NCBI GenBank assembly: GCA_003971905.1
Contig: RSEE01000085.1
Coordinates: forward strand, 62,001-126,000
Length of the DNA stretch: 64,000 nucleotides
Source: Moniliella sp. 'wahieum'
Taxonomy: Eukaryota > Basidiomycota > Moniliellomycetes > Moniliellales > Moniliellaceae
Direction: 5' to 3'
The position numbers and the translations under genes were made by a program. Below, piece by piece: positions 11,033 to 22,313 of this stretch. Positions within the stretch are counted from its first letter, which is position 1. The number at the start of each line of letters is the position of its first letter. The notes under the pieces were generated by a model, which saw only the letters and a program-made list of their open reading frames with translations, searched no databases and had not been told where the DNA came from.

Positions 11033-12844
11033 AGCGACCGACGCAGCGGGGACGGTGATTGAATATTGATATTGATTGTTGTTGGGTCTGGAGGCAGGGA
11101 CACTACATGATGTGCATCGTGGTATGGGGTTTAGACCAGAGCGGCTGCATGGACTGGGGACCTGTACTGGTAGATGGGCTGGACGGTGGGGAAGGAAGGA
11201 GACGCAGCTGCGATGGATGCACCCGGTTGGGCTGGTGCCCAAAGTCTTGGACAGTTGGCGTGCGCGCGCGAGAGAAGGTAGAGAACGACCCAAAACAGAA
11301 GCCACGGCCGCTGCGCCACAGTGAAATGTTGGCGTGGGTGTGGCTTGTTCGCCGCATGTGGAGCAAGGGACCGCCGGGCGTTGCCGAATCAATAACGGGC
11401 AGCCATTGGCAATGGTGTGTGAAACGATCGAGAGCCGAAGGGGGGCAGCCTACCAGTATCCAATCGGCAATCCATCCACCAGAAAAGAGAACCATCTGCG
11501 GGCGATCACCTGCATCAAAACCCCCGTCATCGCATCGCGGCACCGCCATCGCCACGGTGACTTGCGACACTACTAGGCGATCAGGTCCTCTCGGATCGCT
11601 GGTTCCTGCTTCGTGGGCGCTTGTTTCATGCAGCAGCCTCTCTCCTCTGCCGTCTCTCAATTCTCGACCCTTTTGTTTGTTCTGATGGTAATGCTTCCGG
11701 GGTCTTTTTGGGCGCCACTAATAAAAATGCCGCTATAGTCTTTTGGGGCTGGGGCAATCGACGTCATATCATCGATCCATCATCGATTTTTCGTTTAGCT
11801 GTGCCTTGAATCTCAGCCTCCTTTTTTAGCACAGCACTGAAGTACTGAAGAAAGTAATTAGTAAAGACCGTACGTTCTATAGGGTCAAAATCAGAGGGCA
11901 CAAAGAATATACAAAACAGAGGCCAATAATGCATAGTAATGCTGCACGATGACTCACCTGTGTGTGAGTCTCTCTTTGGTTGCACTGCCGTGTGGCCACG
12001 AAGACCATTACGTTCAGCTCAACGTGAATTCATCAGTGTTGGGACCCGTGGTCCCGTACTTAGGCCAAGGTGCCTCACCACCCTTCACCCCTGATTTGTC
12101 CTCCCAAGCCTCCACGTGTATACTCAGGCTTGTTTGAACCCCTGTCTCTAGGTGTGGCACAAGGCTTAGACCTGAACCACCACCATCGCGATTGCATTGC
12201 TCTACATCTCCAGAGGTTCTTCACCCAATCCCTTGGGTTCCTCCGGTCTTACAATCAGTACGTTCAATGTGACCATTTGGAGCTCCTCTTGAAAGCTGAA
12301 GTTGGCTTGAAGAGCTTGAAGCTTGGTGCTCTTAGGTTTGCAGATGATATGGTGGGTACACTGTAGTGGGTGTTGGGGTGCAAAAGGGGGAGGCAGGGCG
12401 TCCAGCGCTTTTGTCGTTATCGGTTACCACAAAACAACAGCTAAAGAAAAAGGTAATATAAATAGCGCTCTCTGGACACTATTCCCAACTTGTGAGGATA
12501 AAACGATACCAGTAATATATCACTGACCTGGATGCTCCTCGCCTGAGGGAACAGATAAAGAGCAGAGGAGCTTATTCGACGATCGATGAGACATAATTTT
12601 CAGAGGCCGTAAAGAGTGTTTGGCGTAATTGGCCACGTACTCTTTCTTCCGACGGCCAATATAGCACCTCTGTGTGTTACCCATATGTGTGGCAGAGGAC
12701 ACCATAATGTATGGGCTGAAGACAACGTATGAGGACACAGTCGACGCTGGGACTAGTAGGGGCGGCTGTGGGAGCTACGTTGGATCAATGACATGTGACA
12801 GGGAGAGGCCCTGAACCGCTCTGATATCTGAAGGTTGCACGTTG

Positions 12845-12864
12845 AAGCTTGAAGCTTCAAGCTT
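12845..12864. repeat. 20-bp perfect palindrome AAGCTTGAAGCTTCAAGCTT
   Basis: The sequence equals its own reverse complement over 20 bases. It is built from HindIII-like AAGCTT words spaced by GA/TC, and belongs to the same word family as 2090-2120 and 35631-35651. Confidence 0.8.
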
Positions 12865-13010
12865 AAAGAGAGTCCCAAAGTACGGACAATCAAGGAGACC
12901 CTGATAGGAAGATTTATTTGTTCCGAAAAGGGCAAAAAAGGGGCTATCTGAGATGTTTTTGCCACGCAGGGGCTATAATCCAGTCGACGTGTAGCTTGAA
13001 CGCTGAGGAA

Positions 13011-13062
13011 CTTGGTTCAATGCGTTGAACGTGTTAAACGTTGAGCTCAACGCTCAATTGAG
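13011..13062. repeat. TTGAACG / CGTTCAA word cluster
   Basis: The stretch TTGGTTCAATGCGTTGAACG ... TTAAACGTTGAGCTCAACG ... CTCAATTGAG contains several overlapping imperfect palindromes centred on AACGTT, GAGCTC and AATT. Confidence 0.6.
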
Positions 13063-13225
13063 CGCTAACCCACAGCATTGAGTGGTTGAACATCTTAGGA
13101 TCTCGACTTTTGGGCCTAATACATGTACATCGCATCGACGATGTGCGCGGTGTGTTTTCCGCAAGAGTTTCGCTGTAGATGGGGCCCACCACCTCCCCGG
13201 GCGGTGATCGAGGTGTGACTTCTTT

Positions 13226-13450
13226 TGGATCATCCATCATCGATCATCGATCTCCATTGCCACATTCGACGTCCCATGTCCCACGTATCTAACCCAGTCG
13301 ATCGTCGACCCTACTCTCGTCCTGGGACCTCAGACTCGGTGATTCACCATCACGTCAAGGGCGGGTCTTCCCACCGCGGCTCAAACACACCCCGCACAAA
13401 CAGAAACGGAGGATGACAATGATCATCGATCAATGGTCATCGATGATCGG
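13226..13450. repeat. ATCGATGATC / GATCATCGAT word cluster
   Basis: Copies include ATCATCGATCATCGATC near 13230-13250 and GATCATCGATCAATGGTCATC near 13418-13440, followed by GATGATC. They bracket an otherwise featureless 170 bp. Related GATC words occur at 5519-5560 and 38300-38325. Confidence 0.6.
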
Positions 13451-14196
13451 GCGGCAGATCAACTGAATCAACAGCTGCATACTTGCCAGCATCGGATCCA
13501 TCCGATCGGCCTCAGATCCTCAGCCCAGCCCTTGATCAGGGCTGACGCGATCGCGCACCGCCCACAGATAGAAATGATTAATGACGAGTCCACCCGCCAT
13601 CCAAGCCCCCCCCCAGGATCGTAACACCTCGTTTCTGATCTCCCTCTCGTTTGCGCCGCTCCATCACAGACGACCACCTCCACATTCCCACCAATTGAAT
13701 CTCAGCCACTACTATAGTAGTCAGCCAACGTTCAAAACCAGCCGTACCTTCCGCCGCCTCCCGCCACCGTCACCGCGTCACCTCTCTTTCCACTATCCCC
13801 CCTCCATATACGCTCTCCCTCCGCCGGTACCAACTGGGATACAAGCCACGGGTAATATCTTCAGTGTTGTGCACCGCGATGCCAACCCCGTCCTCCCCAT
13901 CGTCCTTCGCCTCCTCCCATTCCGGCCGTCTCCCCCCGCCCGCCCTCGCCACCAACCCACTGGTCCCTCATCCTCCGCCCATCCTCGGCACATTCGTGTG
14001 TTAAGCACCGCATTAGGGCCGTCGCCGGTATGCTGGTCGCCTAGCCAGTGGACTCAACCTCTCGATCAACCCCTCCAACCCTCAGCCGCACCCACATCCA
14101 TCTTCCTTGACTCCTCGTTCTTGATCGAACGCGAAAACACCACGACCGTGTTCTTCTGCGGCTAGCGACGAGACCAAGATAATCGAGGTTGGAAGG

Positions 14197-15902
14197 TTGC
14201 GATGCTCCCCTTTTGCTTCGAGCCCCAGCCAGCCCGAAGAGCCAGAGCCCGAGACGCCATTGTCTTCCCCTGCCGCTGATAAGCAGAACGACACCTGCCG
14301 TATTGACTTGGAGAGGATGGGTGCTTACGCACTGCAAGATCCTCCGCGCTTGCCGCCTCTCCCTTCCCCGCGGTTGCCCGAACCGTCATGCCCAGGTCAT
14401 TGCGCAACAGCGGATCGGTTACGGTCTGAGATCCATGCCCTAACGGCGGAGCACGCCTGCCTTTCCCAACTCCGAGCCGAGAATGCGCATCTCACCCGCT
14501 GCTGGCCCACATGGAAGGAAAGCTGATCCTGCTTCAGGGCGAGCGGCAAGAAGCTGAAGTTAAGCTTGCTGCGGCTTCGAGCAACGCAGATCTCTGGGCC
14601 TCCATCGCGCGCCAACTGCACCAAAGGTATGTCATATGTCACGTGTCATCTGACACCTGATGGTTCCTTCATGGCGAGTGCTAGATTGTCCCTTTCGTGC
14701 CTAGCTCGAGGGTGTATCGACAGTGCGGTGCTGACAGACCTCTCTATGATGTGGGTGATGCAAAAGACACATGCCGATACTCTCTTCGATAATCCACTTT
14801 GCTGTTCCAGCCCACTTCCCTCTGAACCCCAACACGCGACCAGCCGAGCGACAGAGGATGCACCCTCATCAATCGCCAGCCACCACGAAACAGTCCCAAC
14901 ACCTCTAACGGTTCCTTCCCCTAGCCCCCTTGAAGTGTCTAGTAGGCCAAGTCCCTTGCCACCCCACATGTCCACACAGCATCACGGCGTAACCACCACC
15001 AATCCGCCTTCCGCGCCGACCACTGTTCGAAGCGCTTTCTCTGTCCCTGCAAAGTAACAACACACGGCACGACTCTTTCACTGGGGATGATCTCCCCGTC
15101 CGGTCCGGGGGAAGCAACGATGTCCAACTCTCCCCCTATGTGCAACTGGCCAATGAGCCCGCGACTGAATTGCCCGCCATTGCTTCTTCGTTTGCCCCCC
15201 TGCCAAGGTAGAGGAGGACGCATGTGCATCTCGTCCGCGAGGATGCACGTCCACCAACTCAGGGTCCACCTCGAGCTTGTATGGAACCATTCCCACTTGG
15301 GGTCACGACTTGTTTTCGCCCAACGTTGCGCAAGCACGCAGTACTAGGAGTACTCGTGCCCGCCTCGGCCCGTCTCGGCACTTGCACGGCAGTCACACGC
15401 CCCGTCTACTTCTTCGACCCAGAGGAGGTCGTGCGCAGCAGTTGACGGACGAGCAATAAGGGAGAGACAAGTGGGCGAGAACAGGGTGCGGAACCAGTTA
15501 TCCCCATCATCGGGTTCCCCTCCCACCTTGCCCTTTGAACCTGTCTCCCTTCCTCTCCCAACTGCCCTGGTCACTCCTCCCTTGGACCTGCCTATTGATA
15601 CCCCACCAACAGCCTACTCGGGCCTGACTGAATCCGACCTCCGAGCCCACCGTGACACGTACCGTTGCCTGGCCGCCGAACTCTCATCGACTGACCTAGC
15701 CATCTTCCAAACCCGCATCACCAGTACGATCACGGCCTCCTTCCGCTCGAGGGCAAAGGAGGTCTTCTGGACCAAGTTGAGACCCTCCTCCTGGCTCACC
15801 CGACCTGGCCCACCACGATCCAGCCCGCTACCAAGCGCGGTGCGCTCTGGCTCGACGGTTCGAGAACGTGTGTCGGGCGGTACGCTGAAGGCTGACGACT
15901 GA
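14197..15902 (+). CDS. Unknown coiled-coil and low-complexity protein (frameshifted)
   Basis: Seen: an acidic Pro-rich start (EEPEPETPLSSPAADKQ) is followed by a heptad-like helix (ADRLRSEIHALTAEHACLSQ, RAENAHL, then HMEGKLILLQGERQEAEVKL). An intron at 14627-14810 (GTATGT...TTCCAG) joins in frame to a Ser/Thr/Pro-rich region. Farther on, in other frames, are SPYVQLANEPATELPAIASS and a helical segment (YSGLTESDLRAHRDTYRCLA, ELSSTDLAIFQTRI) that ends near 15,880-15,902. I do not recognise the family. At least three frame changes are needed to join the parts, and two neighbouring genes cannot be excluded. Confidence 0.35.
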
Positions 15903-16469
15903 CGACTGACGACTCGGCCTACTCTTCCTTTTTTTGCCCCCTCCACGGAAACGTGGTATCCAGATCTCCATACATGCACCTCTGTTCTCTCTCGTCCATA
16001 CCATCATACTCCCTGGCTCATCATCCTCTGTGGCGGCTTATGGAACGCATCCTGTGCTTTTTTCCGCATGCTCGCCTGCCCCCTCTCTTACTTCCCTGGC
16101 TGCCAGTGGTATGGGGCCAAGGTGGTCGCAGCTTCAGCTGTCAACATTTGCTACCCCCAACCCTCTTTTCCTCGCGCTCCCCAACAACCACCATACCCCA
16201 ATTGTCCAGTGCTGCTTACATGTCCATCCTCCCCATGTCCTCCCTGTGCTTCTTCCGCCCCCGCGTCCTGTCCCTTGGTCTTCTGCTTCCGACAACCAGC
16301 AACTAATACCTGTTCCACTACGGCTGGGACGACTGGCCCGACCGCCTCGTCCCTACCTGGTTTGTAGTTGTAGCATCTCCCTCTGTTAGACCAAACCAAT
16401 GCATCACATCACCGAGTCGCTCTGCAAACCTCTGCCCGCCCGCTCCAGCAGGGGCATTACAGAAGCGAG
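15903..16469. other. Short region with possible exon remnants
   Basis: It has a C-rich, CT-rich composition. One frame carries QWYGAKVVAASA (about 16,110) and another, after 16,306, YLFHYGWDDWPDRLVP. The two together resemble a chromo-barrel pattern but no spliced frame joins them (see findings). Otherwise nothing is supported. Confidence 0.25.
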
Positions 16470-18721
16470 TCAGGCAAGCAGGACGGAAAGGAGACGCGAG
16501 ATGGGCAGGCGGTTGTTCCTCACTAAGCTTGGTCGATCGCACCAGCCTGAGCTGCCCTTAGCGCTGGCCCAAAGGCGTTTGGCGTCCACTGCCAGCCTTG
16601 GTATGGGTGCCCAGTGGGGTCCCCGTACGGCTAGCTGGGCTGGAGGCAGCAGGGGAACGGGACGCTGGCGATTGCGGCCGCGGAATGCCGGCGCCCATCG
16701 TGAACCGCATCGCCCCCGTTTTCTTCCCCCTCCCGAACGGGACGAAGGCGGTGGCGCACCGGGTCCCAACCGTGCCGAGGCACCAACGACCAAATCCCGA
16801 ATCATCGTGTTGTACGTCTCGGCATCCGCTGCCAGCGCGTCGCGCACTTCGAGCCAGTGGGTCAGCTCGCTGCTGGCAGCGCCCGTTAACGACGTGGCGC
16901 TGTCGACCAAGTTGCGCAGGATGGGCAGGGAGAGGTGGAGCGCGTCGGCGTTGTGGCTCAGCACGGCCTGTGCCGCGGCGCGATCCAGGCGCGAGCCAGG
17001 CGGGGGCTCGTTGGCACTCTGCTTGCTCTTGCGCTCGTCCTCGCTGGTGGAAGGCTGCAGGCTATTGCTCCGCTGCGCCGGGGCTGGGGAGGCGGTGCGG
17101 GAGAGCTTGGTGTCGTCGGGAGTGACAGCAAGCGAGAGGGACCGGTTGGGCTGAGGCCGGGGCGGGGCAGTGGGCAAGGCGAGCGAGTGACGGTGCTCGG
17201 CACGAGTGCGACTGCGCTCCCATGATACGGGCGGTAAGTCGGGCAAGTGCTTCATCCGTTCCAACAAGCCTATCGCACCTCCCGACGTGCCCAATACTTG
17301 GCCTGCGCCCCCCGTTTGCCGGATCCCCTCACGCCCCAACGAAGCAATCCGATCCACACTCTCCGGCCCGCTCGCAGATGGCAGCGAAAACAGCCAGGGC
17401 AAGAGTTGAGCGCGCGAGAGCGCAGCCATGACGGAGGCCGCATCGGGATCAGAAGGATAGACGGGAACCTGGAGGGAAGGTTCGGTGGCGGGAATTGCAA
17501 CAGCCTGCGCAACCGCCGGCGCAGCTGTTGGTGCAGCCACAGCAGGCGCAGGTACGGCTTCGGCCTCTCCAAAGTCCCCAAAGTCCCCAAAGTCGTCGCC
17601 CTCGGTGAACTCGCCTGGCTCACCAAAGCCGTCGAACCCATCATCGTCGGGGAACCCGTCGTCCGGAAACCCATCGGCGTCAGCAGGGCCGGTTGTTGTC
17701 GTGTTGGACGATTGGAGCTCCGGAGCAGAGGGAACAGAGGCAGCCGGCATGGGCTCTGGCGCAGCAGCTTCTAGATCTTGCCTTGGCTCCGTCTCTGGCT
17801 CAGGTTCTGGCTCTGGTCCTGGCTTTGGCTTTGGCTCGGGCTCGGCTTCAGGCTCCGTCTCTGCCTGGGTCTGCGTCTCCTTCCCCTTTTGCTTCTCCTC
17901 CCTCTCAGCCCCGAGCTGATCAGCCGCTGGCTCAGCCGGCGATACAGACGCCTCGACCTCTTTCCCTTTTCCTTTTTCGTTGGCCTCTGCATCTTGCTGA
18001 TGCAAGCGGGAGAGATGTTGGTGGAGCAGGATGGGGTGGGCAGAGGAAGGCCCGGCAGGTCGTCCGACGATCCGCGTGGCAGTACCTGGCAAGGTGGGGC
18101 TCAGTCCGGGACTGAATACGGCAAGAGGGCCGTGGGGGTAGGCAAGTGTGCCCGGCAGCTGTTCGTCCGGGGTGGGCGGGCAGTGATGGTGCTGAGCTTG
18201 AGACCGGCCTTTCATGGACGCCGGTGGGGGTGCTGTGGCCCGAAGCGCGCCGCGATGCACTGGCGCTCGGGGCCTGGACTGCTCCGACTCGTAGTAGGCC
18301 AGGCCAGCCTCCACGCCGACGCCCTCGGTGGATGTTTGCACGACTGGCGGAGCGGCGTGCGAGGCGGGTGGGGGGCGGGGAGGGGCTCGGCGGGCGCGGG
18401 CGGGGTGGGCACGTCCGACACGGACAGCATGGGCGAAGGCGGGGGGAGGGAGATGTGCATGGGCATGGCGGCGGGCTGTGCGGGCGCGGGGAGGGGCGAG
18501 GAAGGCCCAACCCCCAGCCGGGCTCATCATCGTCGTCGATGCGGGCGGCGGGGGGGGGGGGGGGGGGGAGGGGGAGGCCGAGGCGGAGAGCAGAAGCAGA
18601 CGCGGACGCGGTGGGGGTGGGGAGGAGGGCGAGGACGCAGCGCGGGAAGGACAGGGGGGGGCGCGTCGGAGGAGGCGTCGGCGTCCGAGTCGGCGCCCCA
18701 GATGGCAAGCGGATCGTCCAT
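16470..18721 (-). CDS. Laa2-like (DUF5102-type) AP-1 accessory protein candidate
   Basis: Seen: the likely start MDDPLAIWGADSDADASSDA at 18721 is followed, with frame changes around a 19-G tract (18550-18568), by DDDDEPGWG. A long frame then has an EPEPEPKPKPGPEP run, DDGFPDDDGFDGFGEPGEF, DDFGDFGDFGEAEAV, LPDLPPVSWERSRTRAEHRH and a C-terminal helix YNTMIRDLVVGASARLG. Family knowledge: DFGDF and acidic W/F motifs bind clathrin adaptor ear domains; the LPP-x-x-W-x-RSR-x-R signature matches my memory of the fungal DUF5102/Laa2 family, which works with AP-1 in Golgi-endosome traffic. The role is therefore inferred. Oddities: at least three frame changes in the N-terminal third; the last 90 residues look non-homologous, so the true stop may be earlier. 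Confidence 0.5.
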
Positions 18722-19312
18722 GGGCGGAGTCGAGGCGAGTGGAGCGGAGGGCGGCGAGCGGCGGGCGGCGAGCAGCGGCAGTTGGATGGCAGCCAGCCGG
18801 CCGCCCCCAGCGAACGAGCAGCCGCCCAACCCTACCGCGGCCTGCGCCGCCGCCTTCCACGCTGGCCCGCGCCTGGCCAGCGCGCGCTGAGGTAAGCGCG
18901 CGCTGCTGACGTCACCGGTCCCCCTCTGTCCCTCCCCGAGTCGGCGGAGGGGATAATGGATGGTAGATCAGCTAGCGGATCGCTGAGCCTCGGCCCTGAG
19001 GTCGGGCCTGGCCTGGCGGAGGTCCAGGAGATACCCACCTGTGGACTCTGCCCGCCAGCGTCACGTCGGCACATGCCCGCCATCGCAACCGCAGTGGTCT
19101 AGGCCCCAGCCCACCAATGGGAACGTGCGCCGGTCAGACCAGCATGACGGTCAGGTGACCCCTGTTCTTGCACTTATAATAACCGTCCGAGTACAACGTC
19201 GGTACCAAGAACATATCATACGCGAGAGGCACCTTCAAGGCTGCCTCCCCCCTGTATATGTCAGACGGCTTCCCCCTTCCTCCACCGCCTGCACCGGCCC
19301 CACCTGCCTCTC
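18722..19312. other. Intergenic region between divergent genes
   Basis: This region separates the divergent Laa2-like and acid phosphatase genes. A CTTATAATAA element at about 19,173-19,182 could serve the phosphatase. No ORF with motifs is present. Confidence 0.45.
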
Positions 19313-21120
19313 ATGCGCCTGGCACCCGCCCTTGTTGTGCTTCTGGCAAGCGTTGGTGTCGCTCGTGGTGGACCTGGGAGCGCATGGCTCGACGGGTACG
19401 GCCCGCTGGAGCAAGAGGTGGAGCTGCCCAGCAGCGCGTTCCACCATCTGGGCTCCTACAGCGCGCGTGGTGCCGATGCAAGTTTGCTCAGCTCCCAAGT
19501 GCGCACGCACCCTCGCGAATGGGTAGTGATGCGTGCCGCCGAGCAACAGCTGTACCACCTGCAGGATGCCGCGTGACGCTGGTCAACTCGGTCCAGCGCC
19601 ACGGCGCTCGCTTCCCACCCCGCAATGCCCAGACACAAATCGAACGCACGCTGGCCCGCTTGCATCATGCGTTGAAGCAATCCCAGACCACCAGCTCGCT
19701 GATCCTGCCTTGGGATTCTTGCGCAACCTCACGGCTCCTACAAGCGTAGGCGACTTGGTGCCTACGGGGCGTTACAGTGCGTCCCCCCCCCCCTCTGTGC
19801 TTGGTCTCAGTAATCGCTCCTTTCGTTTCCTTTCGAATCGTCTCTTCTCTCTATCTTCTCCCCTTCCCTGCGTTTGAAGAAGGATTGACGCTTTCTGCAC
19901 TTCTTCTGTAATAGAGGGTACTATTCGGGTTTGTTTGATCGCCAAGTGTATGGCCACTTGGCCCAGTTCAAGCCCTTCGTACGTGCCTCAGGCAATTATG
20001 GCAACCAATCAGAAGTGCCCAGCGACCGGGTACTCTATACGGCGCGCTGGTGGCTCCAAGGGTTTGGCAACCACTCTTTTCCCCAAGAGACTATGGCCGG
20101 TCCGGAAGCGGTTCGCAACCTCACCCCACTCCCTGAGCTCGACGTGGTGGTAAGTGAATTGAGAGGGGTGAACAATACCCTGGATCCGTCGACGTGTCCA
20201 GCCTATCGCCAATGGCACAGCGATGCGGCACATATCTACGGAGCCAACACGCTGGTGCCCGTGGTGGGAAAACGGTTGGAGCAACGCTTGCGCCCGGCCA
20301 ATCTGTCGTTGACGGTAGGGGAGGTGGAAAGTCTAATGTCACTATGTTCGTTTACCACCTTGACCACGGCGGAGGTAAAAGAGGGAGGTTGGACCTCCAC
20401 CTCTCCCGGTTTGCTCCCTCTTTAGCCCCGAGGAGTGGCGCGTCCTGGACACTACTACTCGCTCAAGTTTTACCATGGTGCAGCGGCTGGCAATCCATAT
20501 TATCGCGGTGCGTACCAAGGCTACCTACGTGAACTGTATGCCCGCCTTGCCAACCGTCCCCCTGCTCTCGAACCCATCACGACCATCAACACCACCACCC
20601 TGGCCCAAGGTGGCTTCCCTCTTCCCTCCCAAGCCAACCTGACCATGTACGCTGACTTTACTCATGACACAACATGGCCGGGCTGGCGTTCGCATTTGGC
20701 CTGTTCCCCACTTCGCATCTACCGCCCGAACCCGGCGCGGAAACCAACGCGGCGCACAGCCGAACGTTTGCCGCATCGCGCGTGGTACCGTACCAGACCA
20801 AGCATGTATGGGAGCTGATCACTTGCGCCGGGTGGGAAACGGAGTTTGTCCGGGTCCGGATCAACGAGGCAGTGCAACCGGTTCAGCCGGGCTGGTGCCC
20901 CTTCGAGGGGGAAGGGGAAGGGGCAGGGCAGAAACAGAGTCGGGTAGCTCCGTTGCTCCGTCAGGGCCTTTGCCCACTTCCCACCGTGCTGCGCAAGTTG
21001 GCGTGGGTGAATGGAGAAGGAGAATGGCCAAGTTGCTTTGAGGCCGAGAGGCAGGTCCCGGTCAGTAGCAGCATGAACTTGATTGATCAGAGATGCATCT
21101 CGTGCAGGCACAACTCATAG
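19313..21120 (+). CDS. Secreted histidine acid phosphatase / phytase-like (frameshifted)
   Basis: Seen: a signal peptide MRLAPALVVLLASVGVARGG is followed by GCRVTLVNSVQRHGARFPPR with the catalytic RHGxRxP. Next are DPALGFLRNLTAPTSVGDL, an intron ending near 19,915, YYSGLFDRQVYGHLAQFKPF and ELRGVNNTLDPSTCPAY. Then come VCSLFSPEEWRVLD, YYSLKFYHGAAAGNPYYRGA, and YADFTHDTT followed by MAGLAFAFGLFP with the proton-donor HD. The C-terminus is Cys-rich. Family knowledge: branch-2 histidine phosphatases (acid phosphatase, phytase, MINPP) release phosphate from phosphomonoesters outside the cell. Several N-glycosylation sites fit secretion. Oddities: at least five frame changes. Two are explained exactly by a missing repeated base: C at 20450 (D|HYYS) and A at 20674 (HDTT|MAG). 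Catalytic residues are all kept. Confidence 0.8.
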
Positions 21121-21512
21121 CTAAAAGGGGAGGGCGGGGGGTGCAATGATGGCTTGTCTTTGTCAGATTCTTCAAGTGTCACTTATGGAGCTTTGGTATG
21201 TGTTGGGCCACTGAATGATCTGCCATTTTAATCAGACGGGCTCTTCCCAGCTCGCACCCGGTATTTCCGGTCCGCTCGATTACTGCGACCACATCCAATG
21301 GCAGGAAACAGAAATGGCATCGGTAGTAGGCGCGAGCAACCTTCTGACTCTCCTGCAACGCATACGTTTTCAGAAACCAGATGTAGTCGAGTGGATACGG
21401 ACAATGGTGAATTTTATATCGGAGAATAACACAACGGAGAGGCGCACGGGGGTGGTGCGCAAGGTTACGGAATGCCTCCGTCACAGTCTGCGTTGGCCAC
21501 AGCAACGCAGCT
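21121..21512. other. Spacer between phosphatase and tRNA-Met
   Basis: No supported gene. A 99-codon open frame (21215-21514) runs into the tRNA and has no recognisable motif. Confidence 0.4.
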
Positions 21513-21604
21513 AGCTACCTAGCTCAGGCGGAAGAGCGGTGGGCTCATAGCGTGCCCAAACACGAGGAACCCACAGGTCGTCGGATCAAGACCGACGGTA
21601 GCTA
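21513..21604 (+). tRNA. tRNA-Met (CAT), elongator type, with intron
   Basis: The acceptor stem AGCTACC pairs with GGTAGCT, with discriminator A at 21604. The D arm is GCTCAGGCGGAAGAGC. The anticodon stem GTGGG/CCCAC carries loop CTCATAA with anticodon CAT at 21546-21548. A 19-nt intron (21550-21568) sits at the canonical position after base 37. The variable loop is AGGTC; T stem GTCGG/CCGAC closes loop ATCAAGA. TAGCTCAG and the AGGAAGAGC-like D arm match elongator rather than initiator tRNA-Met. Confidence 0.9.
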
Positions 21605-21606
21605 CA

Positions 21607-21611
21607 TTTTT
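21607..21611 (+). terminator. Pol III T-run terminator of tRNA-Met
   Basis: TTTTT begins two bases after the mature 3' end of the tRNA-Met. Confidence 0.75.
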
Positions 21612-21993
21612 GAGCGGCCAACACGGGGGCGAGTAGGTGGTGGTGTACTGGTGGGCACTTTCCAAGCTGATGGACGCAACGTCGCCAGCGCGAATGGGAA
21701 AGGGAGGGGCTGAGATGGGAACGCGAGCTGGACACTTCGGCGGGAAGCAGACAAGGCCAGCGGCGATTGCGCGCTGGCTGCACGGCAAGACCGGTGACCG
21801 GTGACCGGGGATGTGGAGGACGGCGCACCAGGGCAGTGTGGCGGCGTAGGATGGATCGCCTGCTTGTGAAAGCAGCCACTGCCGCAGATCGATGCAGCTG
21901 GGACAGGCAGGGACGCTGTCACTGTGACATGCGTGTGACCTGTCAGGTGACGACGGGTGACATGCGACATGCATCACGCGACGTGTTCGCTCT

Positions 21994-22024
21994 GAACGTT
22001 CAACGTTGAACGTTGAACGTTGAA
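21994..22024. repeat. Tandem TTCAACGTTGAA palindromes
   Basis: GAACGTTCAACGTTGAACGT is continued by TGAACGTTGAA. The 12-mer TTCAACGTTGAA (21999-22010) is a perfect palindrome and its half-site GAACGTT is repeated four times. Confidence 0.8.
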
Positions 22025-22313
22025 AGGTGAAATTGAAAGCTGAGCTCAGCGTTCGTTGAACACGTGGAGGACAGTGCGTGAACTGAACTTGTGAAGATTG
22101 CATTTGGAATGGCTCGATGCGGATGCGTCGTCGCGCCACGGCTGCCACGGCAGTGTACCCGCCGTCGTGTGTTTCTGTGGGCGTAGGCGGCGGGGCGGGC
22201 GCCATCGGGAGTCTCTGAGACTGCGATTTCACCAAACCTCAGCCGCTGATCCCCCCACACGCTCGACCGGCAGCTTGCCCTCCGTCCCCCTCCCACCACC
22301 ACCACCAGTCGCC

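Larger units (their letters stand above)
11033..14196. other. Gene-poor, AT-richer region
   Basis: There is no supported gene. The base composition is visibly more AT-rich from about 11,680 to 12,760. A weak reverse-transcriptase-like ORF (12070-12366) is discussed under findings. Palindromic repeats are listed separately. A pyrimidine-rich block at 13,580-13,830 may be the leader of the next gene. Confidence 0.45.
21605..22313. other. Intergenic region upstream of cytochrome b5
   Basis: It contains GGTGACCGGTGACCGG (about 21,789-21,804), TGTGAC/GTGACATGCGACATGC repeats at 21,918-21,975 and the TTCAACGTTGAA array. A CCACC run precedes the cytochrome b5 ATG. No gene is seen. Confidence 0.5.
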
